Shown: positions 36,449-45,040, counted from the stretch's first letter. The stretch: DNA of 64,000 bases from Mesorhizobium sp. WSM4306 (GCF_007003975.1 NZ_VFTC01000008.1:62001-126000), one strand, 5' to 3'. Translations and numbers: made by a program. The notes: a model not told the origin generated them from the sequence alone.

Positions 36449-36506
36449 TTAGTTTTTTTCGCAATTTCCGAACCGAAAACCGCTCACACTTCCTGGATTG
36501 CTCTAG
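36449..36506. repeat. Dispersed intergenic repeat, copy A
   Basis: A sequence around CGCAATTTCC, AAAACCGCTCACACTT, CCTGG and ATTGCTCTAG that aligns with a second copy at 62806-62861 (CGCAATTCC, GAACCGCTTCTCACTTTT, CCTG, ATTGCTTTAG). I recall very similar sequences as widespread intergenic repeats of Mesorhizobium. It ends five bases from the stop of the YciI pseudogene. Confidence 0.65.
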
Positions 36507-36510
36507 CGGC

Positions 36511-36839
36511 CTACAGGATCGCGCTGATCATCGGCAGGATCTCGTAGTGGAAACCGCGGCCCGAACTCGACACCGGATCGCCGTCGGTCACCGCCCGCGC
36601 CTCGGCTTCGCTCCCGACACGCAGGATCAGCAGCCCCAGGGGCCGGCCGGGTCGGCGACCCGGCCAGCCAAAATCATGGTGCCCTCGCGCAGCTTGCCAC
36701 GCAGATAGTCGGCATGCCGGCCCATCAGTTCCCTCTCCTCCTCCGTCATGGTGAAGGCAAAGTCCGGCCGAGGCGGGATCAGCCGGCAATGGAAGATTGA
36801 TGGAGCCTTGGTTTCGCGCGGTCCGTCATTGCTGGCCAT
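36511..36839 (-). pseudogene. Frameshifted YciI-like (YCII-related) protein
   Basis: Two overlapping frames together give one YCII-domain protein: ATG 36839 (GGGGAGGGG upstream) encodes a product through TMTEEERELMGRHADYLRG and ILAGRVADPAGPWG, then a stop at 36627-36629; the next frame continues LLILRVGSEAEARAVTDGDP and GFHYEILPMISAIL to 36511. The break lies near 36631-36637, where one base appears missing in TGGGGCTGCTG. Either a recent pseudogene or a sequencing error. It follows the GST gene by 32 bases in the same direction. Confidence 0.8.
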
Positions 36840-36871
36840 CGGTCCCCTCCCCAGGGTGTCGTCAAGCCGAC

Positions 36872-37525
36872 CTATTCGTCCGGGCCGGGTTCCGGCCACG
36901 TCTCCTTCGCCGCTTCCGCATACCAGTGCCGCATTGCCGGCGTTGCCAGCACGGCATCGACATAGGCGCGTATATCCGGCGCCAGTTCGCCACCATAGGT
37001 GTCGAATCGGGTAACGACCGGCGCGTACATGGCATCGGCCGCGGTAAAATGGCCGAACAGGAACGGACCGCCCTTGCCGTGTTGTTCGCGGCACTGGCGC
37101 CAGATCGTTTCGATGCGCGCCCGCTGCAATTCGCCTTCGGCGTCGAGCGGCTTGTGCCCCTTTGGCCGGCGCAAATTCATCGGCCAGCCATAGCGCACCT
37201 CGCGAAAACCGGAATGCATCTCGGTCGCCACCGAGCGCGCCAAGGCACGAGCGCCGATATCCTGCGGCCAGAGTTTTTTCTCCGGAAACAGATCGGCCAG
37301 ATATTCAAGGATGGCAAGGGTTTCCCAGACGATCCTGCCGTTGTGATTCAGGATCGGCACGAGGCCGGTCGGTGACACTTTCGCCAGGTTGGCAAAGGTC
37401 TCGGGCGTGCGCAGGCGCACAAACCCTTCCTCGAACGGTATCTCCAGATGCTTCATCGCCAACCATGGCCTCAGCGACCAGGATGAAAAGCATTTGTTGG
37501 CGATGATGAGCGTGAATTCGGCCAA
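36872..37525 (-). CDS. Glutathione S-transferase family protein
   Basis: About 217 residues. The N-terminal thioredoxin-like domain has ANKCFSSWSLRPWLAMK (probable catalytic Ser/Cys) and the SPTGLVPILNHNGRIVWETLAILEYL segment with the cis-Pro and the ES/ET glutathione site; the C-terminal part is helical. Detoxification by glutathione conjugation or reduction is inferred. TTG 37525 with GGGGGAG upstream is chosen; GTG 37552 is an alternative. The following gene in this direction is the YciI pseudogene. Confidence 0.87.
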   Translation of the reverse strand: MAEFTLIIANKCFSSWSLRPWLAMKHLEIPFEEGFVRLRTPETFANLAKVSPTGLVPILNHNGRIVWETLAILEYLADLFPEKKLWPQDIGARALARSVATEMHSGFREVRYGWPMNLRRPKGHKPLDAEGELQRARIETIWRQCREQHGKGGPFLFGHFTAADAMYAPVVTRFDTYGGELAPDIRAYVDAVLATPAMRHWYAEAAKETWPEPGPDE

Positions 37526-37629
37526 GACGGTCTCCCCCAAAATTTTCGTCACACTAGCCGCTCATACGATGGCGGCAAGCATCCAGGCGACCAGATAGGC
37601 AACCAATGCGACGATGATTTTCTGTCCGG

Positions 37630-37654
37630 GGAACCTAAGCCACGCCTGCCCGTT
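37630..37654 (+). promoter_or_regulatory. EcfG (general stress) type promoter of csbD
   Basis: GGAAC (37630-37634), 16 bases, CGTT (37651-37654): matches the alphaproteobacterial EcfG/RpoE2 consensus GGAAC-N16/17-CGTT. It lies 36 bases before the CsbD start. Confidence 0.7.
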
Positions 37655-37690
37655 TGCCCCCTGCAAACAAAAATCCCAGGAGATGCAACG

Positions 37691-37870
37691 ATGGTGAACA
37701 AGGATCAGGTCGCCGGCGTGGCAAAGCAGATCAAGGGTTCGGTCAAGCAGGCTGCCGGCAAGGCGACCGGCAACAGGCAGACCCAGGCCGAAGGCACGGC
37801 CGACAAGATCGCCGGCAAGGTGCAGAAGGCCTACGGCGACGTGAAGGACAAGGTCAAGAAAGCGCTCTGA
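37691..37870 (+). CDS. CsbD family stress protein
   Basis: 59 residues: MVNKDQVAGVAKQIKGSVKQ, then AAGKATGNRQTQAEGTADKI and a Lys-rich end AYGDVKDKVKKAL. The repeated GxxKxxxG helices are the CsbD/YjbJ pattern, small hydrophilic proteins strongly induced by general stress, of unknown mechanism. AGGAG supports ATG 37691. An EcfG-type promoter lies upstream and a terminator follows, so it is a single-gene stress unit. Confidence 0.9.
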   Translation: MVNKDQVAGVAKQIKGSVKQAAGKATGNRQTQAEGTADKIAGKVQKAYGDVKDKVKKAL

Positions 37871-37893
37871 TCCGATCTTTGCAGGCTACGAAG

Positions 37894-37917
37894 AAGGCGG
37901 CTCCAGGCCGCCTTTTT
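37894..37917 (+). terminator. Terminator after csbD
   Basis: AAGGCGGC-TCCAG-GCCGCCTT then TTT; 8-bp stem, 24 bases after the csbD stop. A-runs on the other side could also serve the convergent metallophosphoesterase gene. Confidence 0.8.
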
Positions 37918-37928
37918 CGTGCGCACTG

Positions 37929-39047
37929 TCAGAAGGTCAGTTTCTTGCTGAAGGCATTGGTGAACTTGACCTCGCCATGGTCGCCGGTGGCCTCGCCCAG
38001 CACCACATCCATGGCCTCGCCGGTTACTTTCGCCAGCGCAAAGCCACCCATATAGGCGGCCTTCGGCTTGAACAGGTCGAGACCGTCGCTGTTGTAGATC
38101 ATCGGCACTTCGTGCTGGTGGCCATGGAAGATGGCGATGACGTTGTAGCCTTTCAGCGCTGCAAGCAACGCCTGCCGGTCGGCCTCGCTCCACCAGTGCG
38201 GCGCGCCTGAGCCGTCATCGTCATAGGTGCGCTTGGCCGGGTCCCAGCGCTCGACCGAAAAAGTATCCCAGCCATAGTGCTGGAACAGGATGACGGGACG
38301 GCCGTCCGCGGCGTAGGTTGCCAGATCCTGCTTCAGCCATGGCAGGCTGCTCACCGCGCCGTGGCCGGTGTCGCCGGCAAATCGATGCGTCTGGACCAGA
38401 TGCAGGCCGCCCCAATCCCAGGAATAGCAGTCGGTGTCGACATCGTATTCGGTGGCCGGCACCGGCGGTTTGAAGAACACGCCCGGGCGGTGGTTGACCT
38501 CGACATAGTCGCGCAATTCACGCCGGTACCAGTCGACATGCGGCGGCGAGCCGTTCTGGTCGAGATCATGGTTGCCCAGCCCGACATAGACCGGCATGTG
38601 CACACGGTCCGGGCCGATGCCCTCGCTGTAGCGCTGGCTGAACTGCAAGAGCTGCGTGCCTTCGCTGGGTTCTGTGATCTGGCCGCCGCCATCGTCAGTG
38701 ATGTCGCCGCCAACGACGAGGCCGAGTGGCGCGCCGATGTGGCTGCCTGCCGAACGCAAGCCGGTGGCAACGCCGTCGATCTCGGCCGGCCATTGCCTGT
38801 CGGCCAAACCATTGAGGGCCGCGACATTACGCAACAGCGCGGCATCGGTCTTGCCTTCCTGCAGGCAATTGGGGCTCAGGCCGCTCGCCATGCGACAGGC
38901 ATGGACATCGGCGATGAACAAGAAGGTGGCGTCGATCGGCTGGATACGCTTTCCGGTCTGGCCGAGAGCGGCGCGCGGCAGCATGCCAGCCATGGCAAGG
39001 CCGGCTGCCTGTTCGAGGAATTTGCGCCGGGTCGACATGCGATTCAT
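37929..39047 (-). CDS. Tat-exported metallophosphoesterase
   Basis: 372 residues. A twin-arginine signal (STRRKFLEQAAGLAMAG) directs export to the periplasm. Calcineurin-like metal motifs follow in order: FIADVHA (D-x-H), GGDITDDG, GLGNHDLD and IAIFHGHQHE, with further His in LFQHYGWD. The substrate is not evident; a phosphodiester or nucleotide is likely from the family. The coding frame is open beyond the signal peptide but ATG 39047 (or 39038) starts the signal. Divergent from a small secreted protein gene, 123 bases away. Confidence 0.85.
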   Translation of the reverse strand: MNRMSTRRKFLEQAAGLAMAGMLPRAALGQTGKRIQPIDATFLFIADVHACRMASGLSPNCLQEGKTDAALLRNVAALNGLADRQWPAEIDGVATGLRSAGSHIGAPLGLVVGGDITDDGGGQITEPSEGTQLLQFSQRYSEGIGPDRVHMPVYVGLGNHDLDQNGSPPHVDWYRRELRDYVEVNHRPGVFFKPPVPATEYDVDTDCYSWDWGGLHLVQTHRFAGDTGHGAVSSLPWLKQDLATYAADGRPVILFQHYGWDTFSVERWDPAKRTYDDDGSGAPHWWSEADRQALLAALKGYNVIAIFHGHQHEVPMIYNSDGLDLFKPKAAYMGGFALAKVTGEAMDVVLGEATGDHGEVKFTNAFSKKLTF

Positions 39048-39170
39048 GGTCCGAGTTTCAGCACAGCCGGCGTCCCGCCGTCCAGTTGCCACGCATGGCA
39101 GGTCGACACAGCATTGTGGCTCTGGCATTTTTCCGCGCCGATGCACAGTGCGCGGGCAGAGGAGGATTTC

Positions 39171-39764
39171 ATGAAAGGTGCTTCGATAGGCATGGTGCTG
39201 GCTGGGCTGCTGCCGGCGGGTGCGGTGCATGCCGCCGATTGCGTCGACGCAAAATCGGCCAAAGCCGGATTCGTGCTGGAAATGCCCGGCGTCCGCAGTG
39301 AGTTTCGGCCGGTGGCCGGCGGCATGGTGTCCGTCGCCAACACCTACGGATCGCAATCGCCGCAGACGCAGTTCCTGTTCGCCGGTCTGGTCGAAGTGTT
39401 TCGCGACAGCGATACCGGCCGGGTGGCGATGATCCCGTTTTCCGACCTGCGAAAGCTGTTTCCGCTGAAGACGGGGGCAAAGAGCACGATTGAATTCGTC
39501 GAGCTGTCGCCGAACAAGCAGCCGAAGAGCACCAAGACGCTGAGCCTTGTCGTCAAGGGCAAGGAGACGTTCAGCGTCGGCGCCTGCAAGTACAACGTAC
39601 TGGCCGTCAAGGAGACGTTCAAGAACGGCGACGGCGAGACGCTGGACACATTCACCGCGCTCTATGCGCCCGATCTGCAAGCGGCACTCGCCCGGCGCTA
39701 CGATGAAGGCACCAGCGCGGAATCGGTGAACGGCTACGAGACGATCAAACCGCTTGCCAATTAG
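39171..39764 (+). CDS. Secreted protein of unknown function (197 aa)
   Basis: Signal peptide MKGASIGMVLAGLLPAGAVHA with cleavage near AHA/A, then a beta-rich mature protein with two Cys (DCVDAKSAKAG and SVGACKYNV). GGAGG precedes ATG 39171, which is preferred over the long open frame running in from 38277. No recognised domain. Divergent from the exported metallophosphoesterase and convergent with a TetR gene. Confidence 0.7.
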   Translation: MKGASIGMVLAGLLPAGAVHAADCVDAKSAKAGFVLEMPGVRSEFRPVAGGMVSVANTYGSQSPQTQFLFAGLVEVFRDSDTGRVAMIPFSDLRKLFPLKTGAKSTIEFVELSPNKQPKSTKTLSLVVKGKETFSVGACKYNVLAVKETFKNGDGETLDTFTALYAPDLQAALARRYDEGTSAESVNGYETIKPLAN

Positions 39765-39782
39765 AACAGCGCTGGCCTGGCC

Positions 39783-40469
39783 TCAAGGTTTTCCCGGCCG
39801 CAGCAGAATCCTGCGACGCCGCTTCGCTCTGCTCGGGAATGGCGGCATTGGGCTGCCCTCAAGTTCGGCCAGGCAATCGCGCAACACGCTGGCGTCCTGC
39901 GCCGTCTTGGCCATCGACATGGCGCCGGAATAGGCGGCGACGGCAAATGCGGCAAAGCGTTCGGGATCGGTGCCTTGCTCCCTCCCCGCCTGCTGATCGG
40001 CCCTGATCTTGTCGGCGATCGCCTGACGCCATTCGGCGAAGATGCCGGCCAAAGCGGCGCGGAAATCCGGGTCGGCGAGCGACAATTCATGCGCCAGATT
40101 GTTGAGCGGACAGCCGCGAACGAAGCCCTGCTGCTCCAATTCAGCCGCCACCGCCTCGAAGACTGCGCGCACGCCTTCGCGTGCCGTATCAGCCGCCCTT
40201 ACCGGGCTGATCCAGGTCTCGTCCAGGGCGGCGGCCACCCGCTCCTCGATCACCGCCAAGGCGAGCGCCTTCTTGGTGGGGAAATGGTGATGCAGCGCGC
40301 CGCCGCTGACGCCGGCGGTAGCCATCAACTCGCCAAGGGCGGAGCCATGATAGCCGTGCGCCTGGAACGACGCTTCGGCGACATCGAGCACCTTGTTGCG
40401 CAGGCCTTCGGGATCGTTGGTGCGTTTTCGCGGGGGCTCTTTCGCGGCCTGTGCAATCTCTGCTGACAT
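39783..40469 (-). CDS. TetR/AcrR family regulator
   Basis: 228 residues. The helix-turn-helix is in YHGSALGELMATAGVSGGAL followed by HHHFPTKKALALAVIEERV; the C-terminal helical domain has RGCPLNNLAHELS, an AcuR/YxaF-like feature. A perfect palindrome upstream and a divergent NIPSNAP gene argue that this regulator controls that gene and itself. ATG 40469 is the first in-frame start after the operator region. Confidence 0.88.
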   Translation of the reverse strand: MSAEIAQAAKEPPRKRTNDPEGLRNKVLDVAEASFQAHGYHGSALGELMATAGVSGGALHHHFPTKKALALAVIEERVAAALDETWISPVRAADTAREGVRAVFEAVAAELEQQGFVRGCPLNNLAHELSLADPDFRAALAGIFAEWRQAIADKIRADQQAGREQGTDPERFAAFAVAAYSGAMSMAKTAQDASVLRDCLAELEGSPMPPFPSRAKRRRRILLRPGKP

Positions 40470-40490
40470 TTGCGAACGATAGCAGATTGA

Positions 40491-40516
40491 CAAAACAGGA
40501 CAACCGGTCTGTTTTG
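40491..40516. promoter_or_regulatory. Candidate TetR operator upstream of NIPSNAP gene
   Basis: CAAAACAG-N10-CTGTTTTG, perfect 8-bp arms. A further CCTGTTTTGG lies at 40533-40542 as a possible half-site. Sits between tetR and the NIPSNAP gene. Confidence 0.7.
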
Positions 40517-40552
40517 TAAACCGGATGATCATCCTGTTTTGGAGACGACACA

Positions 40553-41326
40553 ATGACCCTTTCCCTCAATGTGCCTGCCACGACCAGTCTGCTTGCTTCA
40601 CCGGTCGTCGAGTTGCGGCAATACACGCTGAAACCCGGCCGGCGCGAGACGCTGATCGATATCTTCGACGGTCAGTTCATCGAAGGCCAGGAAGACGCCG
40701 GGATGACCATCATCGGCCAGTTTCGCGACCTCGACCGGCTCCACATGTTCGTCTGGCTGCGCGGTTTTGGCGACATGGAAGCGCGGAAGGACGCGCTTAC
40801 CGCCTTCTATGACGGGTCGGTATGGGCGGCGCACCGTGACGCCGCCAATGCGACGATGATCGATTCCGACGATGTGCTGCTCTTGAAGCCGGCTTGGTCA
40901 GGCGCCGGTTTCGACCTGTCGGGCGCGCAGCGAGGCGCTTTGCCGGATCATGGAAAGCCGAGCACAGACAATCGCTTGACCGGTATTGTTGTCATCCGGA
41001 TTCATCATCTGCGGCCTGGCGCCAAGGCCGATTTCGCCGGCAATTTCGAAACGGATACCGTTCCGATCCTTGCCGCCGCCGGCGGGCGGTTGCTCGGCGC
41101 CTTCATCACCGAACATGCCGAAAACAGCTTTCCCCGCCTGCCGGTGCGCCTGGGCGAAAACGTCTTCATCGCCGTCACGGGTTTCGACAGCGTCGAAGCG
41201 CACGCTCGCCATGACGCAGCCCTTGCTGCCTCGCCATGGTGGCAGTCGTTTCAGCAAGCGGCCGATACGACCAGGCCGACTGAAACTTTGCGCCTGTCGC
41301 CGACGTCGCAATCGCTGCTGCGGTAA
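40553..41326 (+). CDS. NIPSNAP family protein with two tandem domains
   Basis: 257 residues. The first half has VVELRQYTLKPGRRETLIDI and MTIIGQFRDLDRLHMFVWLRGF, the NIPSNAP alpha/beta barrel pattern; the second half repeats it (VVIRIHHLRPGAKADFAGNF, then GRLLGAFITEHAENSFPRLP). Function in bacteria is unknown. GGAGACGAC precedes the ATG. Under probable control of the divergent TetR. Confidence 0.85.
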   Translation: MTLSLNVPATTSLLASPVVELRQYTLKPGRRETLIDIFDGQFIEGQEDAGMTIIGQFRDLDRLHMFVWLRGFGDMEARKDALTAFYDGSVWAAHRDAANATMIDSDDVLLLKPAWSGAGFDLSGAQRGALPDHGKPSTDNRLTGIVVIRIHHLRPGAKADFAGNFETDTVPILAAAGGRLLGAFITEHAENSFPRLPVRLGENVFIAVTGFDSVEAHARHDAALAASPWWQSFQQAADTTRPTETLRLSPTSQSLLR

Positions 41327-41451
41327 CTGGATCGGGACGGGACCTACCGAAGTTCATACTGAGCGATAGGCCGGCGGCTTGACCGCCCTCGTCGATCGGC
41401 ATTGCTTTCCTGACCTGGAACAGCGAGAGCGTCGATGCGACTTGGCCTTCA

Positions 41452-42213
41452 ATGAGACTTTCTGGCAAACGGGCACTGGTCACCGGCGGTTCGGATGGCA
41501 TTGGCCTGGCCATATCGGAAGCCTTTTTGCGCGAAGGCGCCGAAGTACTGATCGTTGGCCGCGACACCAAAAAGCTCGAAGCGGCACGCCAGAAACTGAC
41601 GGCCGCAGGCAGCGTGGAGACTCAGTCGGCCGATCTTTCAACCTCTTCCGGTATCGATGCCGTGGTCGAGCGCGTGAAAGCAACCGGCCCGCTCGATATC
41701 CTCGTCAACAATGCCGGCGTCGCCTATCTGGTGCCGTTCGAGACCGTCACCGAGGACCAGTTCCAGCAATCCTTCGCGCTCAATGTGAGCGCGGCGTTCT
41801 TCCTTACCCAACGGCTACTGCCGCAGTTCGGCGCGGGTGCCTCGGTGATCAACATCTCCTCCTACTTCGCCAACAAGATGATCCCGAAGCGGCCGTCGAG
41901 CCTCTATTCCCTGTCCAAGGGCGCGCTGAACTCGCTGACCAAATCGCTGGCCTTCGAGCTTGGGCCGCGCGGTATCAGGGTCAATGCGATCGCGCCCGGC
42001 ACGGTCGACACCGCCATGCGGCGCAAATCGATCGAAAACCTGCCGGCGGCAGCGCAAGCCGAGCTCAAGGCCTATGTCGAGCGCAGCTACCCGCTTGGCC
42101 GCATCGGCCAGACCGGGGACCTCTCAGGCATCGCTGTGTATCTGGCCAGCGACGAGGCCGCCTGGACCAGTGGCGGCATTTTTGCGATCGACGGCGGCTA
42201 TACGGCGGGATGA
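41452..42213 (+). CDS. Short-chain dehydrogenase/reductase
   Basis: 253 residues, classical SDR. NAD(P)-binding TGGSDGIG (about 11-18), NNAG (about 86-89), catalytic Ser in INISSYF, and YSLSK (Tyr/Lys pair, about 150-154). NADP preference is suggested by GRDTKK after the second strand. Substrate unknown. It follows NIPSNAP by 125 bases; no convincing ribosome-binding site precedes ATG 41452. Confidence 0.92.
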   Translation: MRLSGKRALVTGGSDGIGLAISEAFLREGAEVLIVGRDTKKLEAARQKLTAAGSVETQSADLSTSSGIDAVVERVKATGPLDILVNNAGVAYLVPFETVTEDQFQQSFALNVSAAFFLTQRLLPQFGAGASVINISSYFANKMIPKRPSSLYSLSKGALNSLTKSLAFELGPRGIRVNAIAPGTVDTAMRRKSIENLPAAAQAELKAYVERSYPLGRIGQTGDLSGIAVYLASDEAAWTSGGIFAIDGGYTAG

Positions 42214-42302
42214 GGCGGCTTCGAACGAGCGGCGGGCTTGACCAGTCTCTCGATCCCGCGTCTGTCTAGGCATCGAGCAGAATTCCAGATATCCCCGGTG
42301 CC

Positions 42303-43289
42303 ATGCCGTCAGACGATCCGCTGATCCTTTTCTACACAACGTTCTTTGGCAAACCTGTCGATATAACGTCGATACAATGCACAATGCCCGGGCGATGGAC
42401 ATTGGACAAACGCCGGATATCCGAGGCTGCGGCGATGGTCTTCCATCTTCCGGACTTTCGCGAAATCGGCGATGCGTACAAATATCCCGGCCAGTACTGG
42501 GTGGCCTGGTCGATGGAATGCGGCCAAAACTACCAGCGCGTCACCGCTCCGGAGTTCATGCGCCACTTCGACATCACGATGACGCATGAAACCGGGTCCG
42601 ATGTCTGGACACCCTATCTTCCGCCCGCCCAGTGGTGGAAGGACACGCTGGCGAAAACAATCATGCCCAAAACCGAAGAAGCGCCTGTCGCGCTTTTTCA
42701 ATCAGCCGGGACGAATGCCAGCAAGCGGATCGACCTGGCGACCGAACTGGCGCGCCACATCAGAATAGATTCCTATGGCCGTTACTTCAACAATCGATCT
42801 GTCGCCGGTCCCGATCTCGGCCCGCAGACCAAGATTGAAACCATTGCGCGACATAAATTCTGCTTCGCCATGGAGAACGCGATCGAGGCCGACTACGTCA
42901 CCGAGAAAATCTACGACGCATTCCTGGCCGGCACGGTGCCGATCTATCTCGGCGCACCGAATGTGGACGAGTTCGTGCCGAGAAACTCCTATGTCGACGC
43001 CAGTGCCTTCGGCAGCGCCAGGGAGCTTGCTGTCTACCTTCAGCACCTCATTGAAACGCCGCAAGAGTATGAGGCCTATTTTGCATGGCGCTCAAAGCCC
43101 CTGCCCGACAATCTGGTCGAACGCATGCAGATCCTGGAAACTCCGGCGCGCTGCAGACTGATGACGCTCGTGGGCCAACGCCTGGGAGAGCGGCCGTATC
43201 AGCCCTCCGGACGGCGGACACTTCCGTTCGGCTACATGTCCTATCTGCGAACCAAATTGCGCCGTTGGCAGAAGAAGGTTCCGCGCTGA
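42303..43289 (+). CDS. GT10 family (alpha-1,3-fucosyltransferase-like) glycosyltransferase
   Basis: 328 residues. The donor-binding half carries the family signature: FCFAMENAIEADYVTEKIYD, then AFLAGTVPIYLGAPNVDEFV, close to eukaryotic and Helicobacter GT10 alpha-1,3/1,4-fucosyltransferases. The N-terminal acceptor domain has MVFHLPDFREI and WVAWSMECGQNY. Predicted to transfer fucose or a related 6-deoxyhexose from GDP to a surface glycan or exopolysaccharide. It stands alone, without the nucleotide-sugar genes that normally accompany such enzymes. Confidence 0.82.
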   Translation: MPSDDPLILFYTTFFGKPVDITSIQCTMPGRWTLDKRRISEAAAMVFHLPDFREIGDAYKYPGQYWVAWSMECGQNYQRVTAPEFMRHFDITMTHETGSDVWTPYLPPAQWWKDTLAKTIMPKTEEAPVALFQSAGTNASKRIDLATELARHIRIDSYGRYFNNRSVAGPDLGPQTKIETIARHKFCFAMENAIEADYVTEKIYDAFLAGTVPIYLGAPNVDEFVPRNSYVDASAFGSARELAVYLQHLIETPQEYEAYFAWRSKPLPDNLVERMQILETPARCRLMTLVGQRLGERPYQPSGRRTLPFGYMSYLRTKLRRWQKKVPR

Positions 43290-43413
43290 CAGCTGCCAGC
43301 ACGGCGATCAGGCGCGCTTCAACCGATTTGTATCCTTAACCACCGCAATCTCTGCTTGAAGGCCATTGTGCAACGCGATACGCCGTTGCCGAATTCGATC
43401 GTCGGAGAGACAA

Positions 43414-44811
43414 GTGACCGCTGCCAGGACCAGAACCGAAACCGACACGTTCGGCCCCATCGAGGTCGCCGCCGACCGTTATTGGGGCGCGCAGGCGCAG
43501 CGTTCCCTGGGCAATTTCAAGATCGGCTGGGAAAAGCAACCGGCCTCGATCGTGCGCGCGCTTGGCATCGTCAAGCGGGCGGCGGCGGAAGCCAATATGG
43601 AGCTGAAGCGGCTCGATCCGGCCATCGGCAAGGCGATCATCGAGGCGGCGCAAGAGGTCATCGACGGCAAGCTCAACGACCATTTCCCGCTGGTGGTCTG
43701 GCAGACCGGTTCGGGCACGCAGTCCAACATGAACGCCAACGAGGTGATCTCCAACCGGGCGATCGAACTCCTGGGCGGCGTCATGGGCTCGAAGAAGCCG
43801 GTGCACCCCAACGACCACGTCAATATGAGCCAGTCGTCGAACGACACTTATCCGACGGCCATGCACATCGCCTGCGCCGAGCGCATCGTGCACGACCTGT
43901 TGCCGGCGCTGAAGCATCTGCATGCCGCGCTCGAGGCCAAGACCAAGGCCTTCGCCCATATCATCAAGATCGGCCGCACCCACACGCAGGACGCCACGCC
44001 CCTCACCCTCGGCCAGGAGTTTTCGGGCTATGCCGCGCAGGTCGCCTCCTCGATCAAGCGCATCGAGATGACGCTGCCCGGCCTGCAGGAACTGGCGCAG
44101 GGCGGCACCGCCGTCGGCACCGGGCTCAACGCGCCGGTGGGCTTTGCCGAAAAGGTGGCGGCACGCATCGCCGATATCACCGGCATCGCCTTCGTCACCG
44201 CGCCGAACAAGTTCGAGGCGCTTGCCGCGCATGACTCCATGGTGTTCTCGCACGGCGCCATCAACGCGGCGGCCGCGGCACTCTTCAAGGTCGCCAACGA
44301 CATCCGCTTCCTCGGTTCGGGCCCGCGCTCGGGCCTCGGCGAACTGTCGCTGCCGGAAAACGAACCGGGATCCTCGATCATGCCGGGCAAGGTCAACCCG
44401 ACCCAGTGCGAGGCGATGACGCAGGTCTGCGTGCAGGTCTTCGGCAACAACACATCGCTGACCTTCGCCGGCAGCCAGGGCCATTTCGAGCTCAATGTCT
44501 ACAACCCGCTGATGGCCTACAATTTCCTGCAGTCGGTGCAGTTGCTCGCCGACGCCTCGGTCTCCTTCACCGACAATTGCGTCGTCGGCATCGAGGCGCG
44601 CGAGGACAACATCAAGGCGGCGCTCGACCGCTCGCTGATGCTGGTGACCGCACTTGCGCCCACAATCGGCTACGACAATGCCGCCAAGATCGCCAAGACC
44701 GCGCACAAAAAAGGAACGACCTTGCGCGAGGAAGCGCTGGCCACCGGGCTGGTCAGCGCGGCCGACTATGACCGGCTGGTGCGGCCCGAGGACATGACGC
44801 ATCCGGGATAA
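43414..44811 (+). CDS. fumC: Fumarate hydratase class II
   Basis: 465 residues, tetrameric TCA-cycle enzyme converting fumarate to malate. The fumarate lyase signature [17 protein letters not shown] is intact; earlier motifs [28 protein letters not shown] and [10 protein letters not shown] (catalytic His) are present. GTG 43414 with GGAGAG upstream is the start; an upstream ATG at 43366 gives an N-terminal extension without homology. No iron-sulphur cluster needed for this class. Confidence 0.97.
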   Translation: MTAARTRTETDTFGPIEVAADRYWGAQAQRSLGNFKIGWEKQPASIVRALGIVKRAAAEANMELKRLDPAIGKAIIEAAQEVIDGKLNDHFPLVVWQTGSGTQSNMNANEVISNRAIELLGGVMGSKKPVHPNDHVNMSQSSNDTYPTAMHIACAERIVHDLLPALKHLHAALEAKTKAFAHIIKIGRTHTQDATPLTLGQEFSGYAAQVASSIKRIEMTLPGLQELAQGGTAVGTGLNAPVGFAEKVAARIADITGIAFVTAPNKFEALAAHDSMVFSHGAINAAAAALFKVANDIRFLGSGPRSGLGELSLPENEPGSSIMPGKVNPTQCEAMTQVCVQVFGNNTSLTFAGSQGHFELNVYNPLMAYNFLQSVQLLADASVSFTDNCVVGIEAREDNIKAALDRSLMLVTALAPTIGYDNAAKIAKTAHKKGTTLREEALATGLVSAADYDRLVRPEDMTHPG

Positions 44812-44880
44812 GCAAGTCCAGGCGCGTCTCGATTCCCTGGGGAATTGCGTCAACCTGCCTCAGGAATTTGGCGGTGGGAA

Positions 44881-44957
44881 AAATGTACTGCCGTTGAACG
44901 CTGGCCCGACACGAATTTTGCGCCTTTCAACCGATCACTGAAATGTACGCCCTGTGA
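44881..44957 (+). promoter_or_regulatory. Direct repeats 60 bp apart upstream of doxX genes
   Basis: AAATGTACTGCCGTTGAAC (44881-44899) and AAATGTACGCCCTGTGAAC (44941-44959) match at the AAATGTAC and TGAAC ends and are exactly 60 bp apart, about six helical turns. Candidate binding sites for a regulator of the DoxX gene at 45041; the 228-base gap between fumC and doxX otherwise holds no gene. Confidence 0.4.
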
Positions 44958-45040
44958 ACAATGCGTCGCCGACTGGCGTCTTTGGTGAACAGTCGGCTTG
45001 GTCTATCTGACAGGGCATCAACCCTTTTCGGAGAGCCACC

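Noticed and set aside
36376..36708. 110-codon plus-strand frame between cspA and the GST gene
   Set aside because: Runs through a dispersed repeat and antisense to the YciI pseudogene; no family resemblance.
37929..39680. 583-codon version of the metallophosphoesterase
   Set aside because: The extension precedes an evident Tat signal peptide and overlaps the divergent secreted-protein gene.
38277..39764. 495-codon plus-strand frame ending with the secreted protein
   Set aside because: Only the last 197 codons, beginning at a signal peptide with GGAGG upstream, look real; the rest is the complement of the phosphoesterase gene.
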